From Flavobacteriales bacterium UBA7519 (GTDB taxonomy: Bacteria; Bacteroidota; Bacteroidia; Flavobacteriales; Weeksellaceae): a stretch of 12,197 nt of DNA. Positions 7,692-12,197 of the stretch are shown here, piece after piece. The stretch lies in the NCBI GenBank assembly GCA_002476905.1, contig DLND01000210.1:4970-17166 (forward strand). The letters run 5' to 3'. A program made the position numbers and the translations under genes. Position 1 is the first letter of the stretch; each line of letters begins with the position of its first letter. The notes below the pieces were generated by a model. It was not told the DNA's origin. It was given only the letters and a program-made list of their open reading frames with translations, and searched no databases.

Positions 7692-9635
7692 ATGCTAAAA
7701 ATTACACTTCCTGATGGCAGCATCAGAGAATATGAAGGAGCAGTTACTCCACTACAAGTTGCGCAAAGTATAAGTGACGGTTTGGCAAGAAACACGATTT
7801 CTGCCATCGTAAACGGACAACAGACAGAAGTAGAAACCACGATTACAGAGGATTCTACAGTGCAGCTTTTGACGTGGAATGATGATATGGGTAAAAAAGC
7901 ATTCTGGCATTCTTCTGCTCACTTGTTGGCTCAGGCAATTATGGAGTTTTATCCTAATGCGAAGTTGACTATTGGGCCTGCAATTGCAAATGGATTCTAC
8001 TATGATGTAGATTTTGGAGGAGAGCCATTGTCTGAAAAAGACTTTGAGAAATTAGAAAAGAAAATCTTAGAAAACGCTAAGAAAAATTCAACTTTCAAGC
8101 TGCGTGAAGTTTCTAAAGCAGAAGCTTTGAAAGAATATGCAGACAATCCTTTCAAAACTGAATTGATTGAAAATCTTCCTGACGGCGAAATCACTTTTGT
8201 GACTCACGATAACTTTACAGACCTTTGTAGAGGTGGGCATATCCCATCAACAGGAATTGTGAAAGCTGTAAAAATATTAAATGCGGCTGGCGCTTATTGG
8301 AGAGGCGATGAGAAAAACCCACAACTTACAAGAGTTTACGGTGTTTCTTTTCCTAAACAAAAAGAGCTTACAGAATATCTTGAAAGATTAGAAGAAGCTA
8401 AAAGAAGAGACCACAGAAAATTAGGAAAAGAATTAGGTATTTTTGCATTCTCAGAAAAAGTAGGTGCAGGTCTTCCACTTTGGTTGCCAAAAGGAGCAGC
8501 ATTGAGAAAGAAATTAGAAAACTTCTTATCAGAAGCTCAGAAAAAACAAGGTTATGAATTCGTAATTTCTCCACACATCGGAGCAAAAGAGTTATATGTA
8601 ACTTCTGGACACTGGGACAAATATGGAACAGATAGTTTCCAACCAATCAAAACACCGAACGAAGGTGAAGAGTTTTTATTAAAACCAATGAACTGCCCTC
8701 ACCACTGTGAGATATATAAAGCACAGCAATGGTCTTATAAAGACTTACCAAAACGTTATGCGGAATTTGGAACAGTTTACAGATATGAGCAATCCGGAGA
8801 ATTGCACGGTTTGACGAGAGTTCGTGGATTTACTCAGGATGATGCGCATCTTTTCTGTACACCAGACCAATTGTTGCAGGAATTTGAAAAAGTAATTGAC
8901 TTAGTGTTATATGTTTTCGGATCACTAGGATTTGCTGATTTTACGGCTCAAATCTCATTAAGAGACCCAGAAAACAGAGAAAAATATATCGGTTCCGATG
9001 AAAATTGGGAAAAAGCAGAAAACGCTATTGTAACCGCTGCAAAATCTAAAGGTCTTAAAACTGTAACTGAATATGGCGAAGCGGCTTTCTACGGTCCTAA
9101 ACTAGATTTTATGGTGAAAGATGCTTTGGGAAGAAGCTGGCAGTTGGGAACAATCCAAGTAGATTACAATTTACCAGAAAGATTTGACCTTTGGTATAAC
9201 GGTAATGATAATGAGAAACACAGACCAGTGATGATCCACAGAGCGCCATTTGGTTCTATGGAAAGATTCATTGCGATTCTAATTGAGAACACGGCAGGAG
9301 ATTTCCCACTTTGGTTGAGTCCTGAACAATTTACGATTTTGCCTATCAGTGAAAAGTATGCAGATTATGCAAAAAAAGTTTCACAATTATTGGAAAATCA
9401 CGATATTTGCGGTTTAATAGACGACAGAAACGAGAAAACGGGTAAAAAAATCCGTGATGCCGAATTGAAAAAGCTACCATTTATGCTTATTGTAGGTGAA
9501 AATGAGGAAAATAACGGTACGATTTCTGTAAGAAGAAGAGGCGAAGGTGACCTTGGAGAAATGTCAGTTGATGCTTTTATCTCTTATTTTAAAGAGCAGG
9601 CAAAACCCACATTTGAACTAGGCGGAAAGAACTAA
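7692..9635 (+). CDS. thrS: Threonyl-tRNA synthetase
   Basis: Charges tRNA-Thr with threonine in the cytosol and edits mischarged serine. At 647 residues it is a full-length bacterial enzyme. In order: a TGS domain (about 1-61); the editing domain with its HxxxH and CxxxH motifs in [10 protein letters not shown] (H73, H77) and CRGGHIP (C179, H183); the class II catalytic core from about 245, with the active-site zinc ligands C335 ([10 protein letters not shown]), H386 ([10 protein letters not shown]) and H516 ([14 protein letters not shown], which is also motif 3), and motif 2 near [18 protein letters not shown] (364-381); and an anticodon-binding domain from about 545, including [19 protein letters not shown]. 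All ligands are intact. It starts 24 nt after a good -7 element. infC begins 39 nt downstream of its stop with no terminator between them, so the two are probably co-transcribed, as in E. coli. Confidence 0.98.
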   Translation: MLKITLPDGSIREYEGAVTPLQVAQSISDGLARNTISAIVNGQQTEVETTITEDSTVQLLTWNDDMGKKAFWHSSAHLLAQAIMEFYPNAKLTIGPAIANGFYYDVDFGGEPLSEKDFEKLEKKILENAKKNSTFKLREVSKAEALKEYADNPFKTELIENLPDGEITFVTHDNFTDLCRGGHIPSTGIVKAVKILNAAGAYWRGDEKNPQLTRVYGVSFPKQKELTEYLERLEEAKRRDHRKLGKELGIFAFSEKVGAGLPLWLPKGAALRKKLENFLSEAQKKQGYEFVISPHIGAKELYVTSGHWDKYGTDSFQPIKTPNEGEEFLLKPMNCPHHCEIYKAQQWSYKDLPKRYAEFGTVYRYEQSGELHGLTRVRGFTQDDAHLFCTPDQLLQEFEKVIDLVLYVFGSLGFADFTAQISLRDPENREKYIGSDENWEKAENAIVTAAKSKGLKTVTEYGEAAFYGPKLDFMVKDALGRSWQLGTIQVDYNLPERFDLWYNGNDNEKHRPVMIHRAPFGSMERFIAILIENTAGDFPLWLSPEQFTILPISEKYADYAKKVSQLLENHDICGLIDDRNEKTGKKIRDAELKKLPFMLIVGENEENNGTISVRRRGEGDLGEMSVDAFISYFKEQAKPTFELGGKN

Positions 9636-9674
9636 GCCTTATTTAATTATTATTAATTTTAAAATTTTAAAACC

Positions 9675-10238
9675 ATAGCACTAAAAAGAAACAACAGCAG
9701 AGGTCCGATGAGACGTCCAGTCCAAGAAGACCTTCATCAAATCAACGATAAAATCCGCGCAAGAGAAGTTCGTTTGGTTGGAGAAAATGTAGAACCTGGA
9801 GTTTATCCATTGGCTAAAGCTTTGGAAATAGCAAGAGAACAAGAGTTAGACCTTGTTGTTATTTCTGATAAGGCAGAACCTTACATCTCTCGTATCTTGG
9901 ATTACAAAAAATTCTTGTACGAGCAAAAGAAGAAAACCAAAGAACTAAAAGCGAAGCAAGTAAAAGTAGTTGTAAAGGAGATTAGATTCGGGCCACAAAC
10001 CGATGACCACGATTACGAATTCAAGAAAAAGCACGCTGAAAAATTCTTGGAAGAAGGTTCTAAATTGAAAACTTATGTTTTCTTCAAAGGACGTTCTATC
10101 ATTTTCAAAGATCAAGGAGAAATTCTTCTTTTGAAGCTTGCTCAAGATTTGGAACACGTTGGAAAAGTTGACCAACTTCCTAAGCTTGAAGGAAAAAGAA
10201 TGATTATGATGATGAGCCCTAAGAAGCCTGCAAAATAA
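9675..10238 (+). CDS. infC: Translation initiation factor IF-3, probable AUA start
   Basis: IF3 binds the 30S subunit, blocks premature 50S joining and proofreads start codons. The body is standard: an N-terminal domain with [20 protein letters not shown], a lysine-rich linker ([14 protein letters not shown]), and the C-terminal domain with [20 protein letters not shown] and [15 protein letters not shown]. The first in-frame ATG is 9708 (176 aa). Upstream, the frame stays open through eleven codons to ATA 9675, encoding a basic [10 protein letters not shown] segment like the usual IF3 leader. A stop at 9660-9662 closes it further up, and no ATG, GTG or TTG lies between. I therefore favour AUA 9675 (187 aa), one of the rare codons (AUU/AUA class) that IF3 itself disfavours. 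An AGAGG 5 nt before ATG 9708 keeps that alternative open. No promoter box is seen after thrS. A terminator follows the gene. Confidence 0.9.
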   Translation: MALKRNNSRGPMRRPVQEDLHQINDKIRAREVRLVGENVEPGVYPLAKALEIAREQELDLVVISDKAEPYISRILDYKKFLYEQKKKTKELKAKQVKVVVKEIRFGPQTDDHDYEFKKKHAEKFLEEGSKLKTYVFFKGRSIIFKDQGEILLLKLAQDLEHVGKVDQLPKLEGKRMIMMMSPKKPAK

Positions 10239-10264
10239 TATTGATAAAATTCAATTTATATATT

Positions 10265-10293
10265 AAACCTCAAATTAATTTTTGAGGTTTTTT
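10265..10293 (+). terminator. Rho-independent terminator after infC
   Basis: A perfect 10-bp stem (10265-10274 with 10281-10290, AAACCTCAAA/TTTGAGGTTT), a 6-nt loop and a six-T tail, 26 nt after the infC stop. It separates infC from rpmI, which has its own promoter element downstream. Confidence 0.85.
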
Positions 10294-10320
10294 AATATCT
10301 CAACTTTCAGAATTTTTTTG

Positions 10321-10328
10321 TAATTTTG
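10321..10328 (+). promoter_or_regulatory. Probable -7 promoter element of rpmI-rplT
   Basis: TAATTTTG matches TAnnTTTG exactly, 28 nt past the infC terminator. The implied transcript would carry a leader of roughly 65 nt before the rpmI ATG at 10402, longer than the other leaders in this window. It contains short alternative pairings (10337-10343 with 10367-10373; 10357-10362 with 10370-10375). Confidence 0.6.
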
Positions 10329-10401
10329 CAAACTATTATTCTTAAATACGATTGGGAATATTACTAAAGAATATTGATAACAAAACATAAAAAGCAGAAC
10401 A

Positions 10402-10599
10402 ATGCCAAAATTAAAAACGAAATCAGGTGCTAAAAAGCGTTTTGCTCTTACCGGCACAGGTAAGATCAAAAGAAAGAATGCTTTCAAAAGCCACATCTTG
10501 ACAAAGAAAGAAACTAAGCAAAAGAGAAATCTAACGCAAACTTCTTACGTTGCTGCTGTGGACACGAAAAGTGTTTTAAGACAATTAGCAATTAAGTAG
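10402..10599 (+). CDS. rpmI: 50S ribosomal protein L35
   Basis: A small basic large-subunit ribosomal protein. At 65 residues it is the standard length. The N-terminal [20 protein letters not shown] is the L35 signature, with an SGAKKRF core at 8-14, followed by [24 protein letters not shown], which binds rRNA, and a short C-terminal helix ([11 protein letters not shown]). The start is fixed by the conserved MPKLKTK. It lies between infC and rplT, as in most bacteria, but here a terminator and a new promoter cut it off from infC. An unusually long 122-nt spacer separates it from rplT. Confidence 0.98.
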   Translation: MPKLKTKSGAKKRFALTGTGKIKRKNAFKSHILTKKETKQKRNLTQTSYVAAVDTKSVLRQLAIK

Positions 10600-10721
10600 T
10601 TTTTATAAATCTATATTCGGTTTATAAGAATTCAAAACAAATTCAACAATTTAACCCTGAGATGGAGCCACTAAGAGTAATGAAATAGTTACCGCACATT
10701 TCAAAAAAAACAATTTAAATT
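10600..10721 (+). other. Long rpmI-rplT spacer with an atypical insert
   Basis: The spacer is AT-rich except for a more mixed stretch at about 10651-10700. That stretch contains CTAAGAGTAATGAAATAGT, similar to CTAAAAGATTAAATAGT inside the palindrome at 22-38. It also reads as an eight-codon ORF at 10662-10688 (MEPLRVMK). No exact TAnnTTTG element or terminator hairpin is seen. It may be a decayed dispersed repeat or part of an rplT leader. Confidence 0.35.
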
Positions 10722-11066
10722 ATGCCAAGATCAGTAAACGCTGTAGCGTCTAGAGCGCGCAGAAAAAAAGTACTTAAGCAAGCTAAAGGTTTTTTCGGTA
10801 GAAGAAAGAACGTTTGGACTGTAGCTAAAAACGCGGTAGAAAAAGCAATGCAATATGCTTACCGTGGTAGAAAAGAGAAGAAAAGAAACTTCAGAAGCCT
10901 TTGGGTAACTCGTATCAACGCGGGTGCTAGAGAGCACGGATTATCTTACTCTCAGTTTATGGGAGCTCTTAAGAAAAACAACATCGAGCTTAACAGAAAA
11001 GTTCTTGCAGACCTTGCAATGAACCACCCTGAAGCTTTTAAAGCTGTTGTAGATCAAGTAAAATAA
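10722..11066 (+). CDS. rplT: 50S ribosomal protein L20
   Basis: An early-assembly 23S rRNA-binding protein needed for 50S formation. At 114 residues it has the normal bacterial length. Family signatures are [20 protein letters not shown] at the start, [21 protein letters not shown] (key GFFGRRKN), [17 protein letters not shown] and [17 protein letters not shown], followed by the helical C-terminal [18 protein letters not shown]. In E. coli and B. subtilis L20 represses its own operon by binding mRNA upstream of rpmI or infC. Whether the leader of rpmI or the long spacer before rplT does this here cannot be told from the sequence. A strong terminator follows 23 nt after the stop. Confidence 0.98.
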   Translation: MPRSVNAVASRARRKKVLKQAKGFFGRRKNVWTVAKNAVEKAMQYAYRGRKEKKRNFRSLWVTRINAGAREHGLSYSQFMGALKKNNIELNRKVLADLAMNHPEAFKAVVDQVK

Positions 11067-11089
11067 TTACAAATCTTTGTTATCAATAT

Positions 11090-11120
11090 AAAATCCTGAG
11101 AAATATCTTAGGATTTTTTT
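11090..11120 (+). terminator. Rho-independent terminator after rplT
   Basis: A 12-bp stem (11090-11101 with 11106-11117) with one G-U pair and a 4-nt loop, ending in a T tract to 11120. It ends the rpmI-rplT unit. The last T of the tail is also the first base of the next promoter element. Confidence 0.85.
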
Positions 11121-11127
11121 ATTTTTG
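11120..11127 (+). promoter_or_regulatory. Probable -7 promoter element of the M28 peptidase gene
   Basis: TATTTTTG matches TAnnTTTG exactly, 17 nt upstream of the peptidase ATG, and directly abuts the T tail of the rplT terminator. The implied leader is about 10 nt. Confidence 0.5.
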
Positions 11128-11144
11128 GCAAAATTTAATTTACA

Positions 11145-12197
11145 ATGTTAAGAAAATCTATTTTCTTTTTGGCGTCTTTCGCCACACTGGCTTTTTCTAA
11201 AGCCCAGACTTTTGTCCAAGTTTACCAAGACAGAGCAAACCAGATTTCACAAAGCAATATTAATACTTATCTTCAGGAATTTGAAGCTATTGGTGTAAAA
11301 AAAACAGGAACCACACAGAATACAAATGCATTCAATTGGCTAAAAAATAAATACCTTTCTCTGGGATATACTACAGCCAATTTTTTTGAACACTCTTGGA
11401 CATCAAGCGGATTGTCATCAAAAAATTTAATCGTTACGAAAACGGGAACTGTCTACCCTAATAAATTTGTGATTATCTGTGGGCATTTTGATTCTATCAA
11501 TGGTCCGGGAACGAACGATAACGGAAGCGGAACATCGATAATCCTTGAAATGGCTAGAATCCTAAAAGATGTTCCTACAGAATATTCGATCAAATTCATT
11601 CATTTTTCTGGTGAAGAGCAAGGTCTTTTGGGAAGTTCCAGATATGTTTCTCAAATTGTTAATGGAACAAGCCCTAAAATGGATATTAAAGTGGTTGTAA
11701 ATCTAGATCAGGTTGGCGGCCTGAAAAACAAAATTAATAACAAACTGTATCACGACAAAGATCAAAGCTCGCCCACAAGTAATAACGCTGCTGCAGCAAC
11801 AGCAGTGCAGGAATTGGCCAATTGTACTTTGTTATATTCGCCGCTAAGTGTGGAATATGACAATGCGGAAAATACGGATTATGTGCCTTTCCAGCAGAAT
11901 GGCGAAATCATTACTGGATATTTTGAATATGAAGGCGGATATAACAATCCATATGTTCATACAGTTAATGATTTATATGCAAATATGGATCCTGTTTATG
12001 TCTTCAATATTGGGAAGGCTGCTGTGGGCGCTGTACAGCATTTTGCGGTAGCATCGAAAACATCTTTGGATGCAGATGACACGGTTCCAAAATCATCCGG
12101 ATTTGTAGACCTCTATCCTAATCCCGCAAGTAAAGTGCTGAATCTGAAAATTGATAATAATATTAAGACTTTTAAAGTGGACATAACAGATCTGAGC
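11145..12197 (+). CDS. Secreted M28-family zinc aminopeptidase with T9SS sorting domain (3' end cut by window)
   Basis: Removes N-terminal residues from peptides outside the cell, by family. The open frame runs 351 codons from ATG 11145 to the window edge without a stop. Residues 1-20 are a signal peptide (KSIFFLASFATLAFSKA, likely cut before Gln21). The dinuclear zinc site of M28 peptidases is complete: H114 in GHFDS, D125 in GTNDNGSG, catalytic E157 and ligand E158 in SGEEQGLLGS, D188 in NLDQVGG and H272 in YVHTVNDL. From about residue 321, VDLYPNPASKVLNLKI is the start of a type A Por/T9SS C-terminal sorting domain, cut off here. The protein should therefore be exported by Sec, passed through the type IX system and released or attached at the surface. 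Substrate preference cannot be read from the sequence; many relatives are called leucyl aminopeptidases. It has its own promoter element and lies behind the rplT terminator. Confidence 0.93.
   Translation, partial: MLRKSIFFLASFATLAFSKAQTFVQVYQDRANQISQSNINTYLQEFEAIGVKKTGTTQNTNAFNWLKNKYLSLGYTTANFFEHSWTSSGLSSKNLIVTKTGTVYPNKFVIICGHFDSINGPGTNDNGSGTSIILEMARILKDVPTEYSIKFIHFSGEEQGLLGSSRYVSQIVNGTSPKMDIKVVVNLDQVGGLKNKINNKLYHDKDQSSPTSNNAAAATAVQELANCTLLYSPLSVEYDNAENTDYVPFQQNGEIITGYFEYEGGYNNPYVHTVNDLYANMDPVYVFNIGKAAVGAVQHFAVASKTSLDADDTVPKSSGFVDLYPNPASKVLNLKIDNNIKTFKVDITDLS

Noticed and set aside
9636..9674. Short self-complementary A/T tract (AATTTTAAAATT type) between thrS and infC as a possible operator or terminator
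   Set aside because: The pairing is all A-T with no stable stem or T tail, and such tracts are expected by chance in AT-rich spacers.
10275..10496. A 73-codon minus-strand frame over the infC terminator and rpmI
   Set aside because: It is antisense to the conserved rpmI coding sequence and begins inside it. There is no promoter or family support.
11848..12051. A 67-codon plus-strand frame inside the peptidase gene
   Set aside because: It lies in another frame within the M28 reading frame, which carries all catalytic motifs. It is a methionine/isoleucine-rich shadow.

Overview
The window reads as a piece of Bacteroidota chromosome, most likely class Flavobacteriia and close to Chryseobacterium or its Weeksellaceae relatives. 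The grounds are AT-rich intergenic DNA, starts preceded by A/T-rich leaders instead of Shine-Dalgarno boxes, several exact copies of the Bacteroidota -7 promoter element TAnnTTTG, a DUF4230 protein, and a secreted peptidase carrying the start of a type IX secretion sorting domain. The genus is inferred from overall resemblance and was not tested.

Layout. (1) 1-1588, plus strand: a long nested palindrome (5-93); a membrane-anchored DUF4230 protein; a 59-residue, very hydrophilic small protein; a Rho-independent terminator; and a cytosolic protein resembling the YflT/GS17M stress family. (2) 1626-1657: a strong hairpin terminator between convergent genes. (3) 1673-5951, minus strand: a complete leucine operon in the order leuA-leuC-leuD-leuB, tightly packed (7-nt gap, 17-nt gap, 17-nt overlap), with a probable promoter at 5980-5987 and only a very short leader. 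(4) 6100-7635, plus strand: an unrecognised 511-residue, mostly helical TPR-like protein, divergent from leuA. (5) 7692-11066, plus strand: the translation block thrS-infC, a terminator and new promoter, then rpmI-rplT and another terminator. (6) 11145 to the window edge: an incomplete M28-family secreted zinc aminopeptidase.

How the genes work together. LeuA, LeuCD and LeuB carry 2-ketoisovalerate to 2-ketoisocaproate, the last precursor of leucine. LeuA lacks the C-terminal leucine-sensing domain and there is no room for a leader peptide, so classical feedback and attenuation both appear to be absent. The translation block makes threonyl-tRNA synthetase, initiation factor IF3 and ribosomal proteins L35 and L20. 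The best reading of infC is that it starts at an AUA codon. If so, IF3, which rejects non-canonical starts, would limit its own synthesis, as it does in E. coli through AUU. Most of the window is core housekeeping. I see no CRISPR array, tRNA, rRNA, prophage or transposase. The points most worth a second look are the infC start, the split of infC from rpmI-rplT, the palindromic repeat and the unusual rpmI-rplT spacer.
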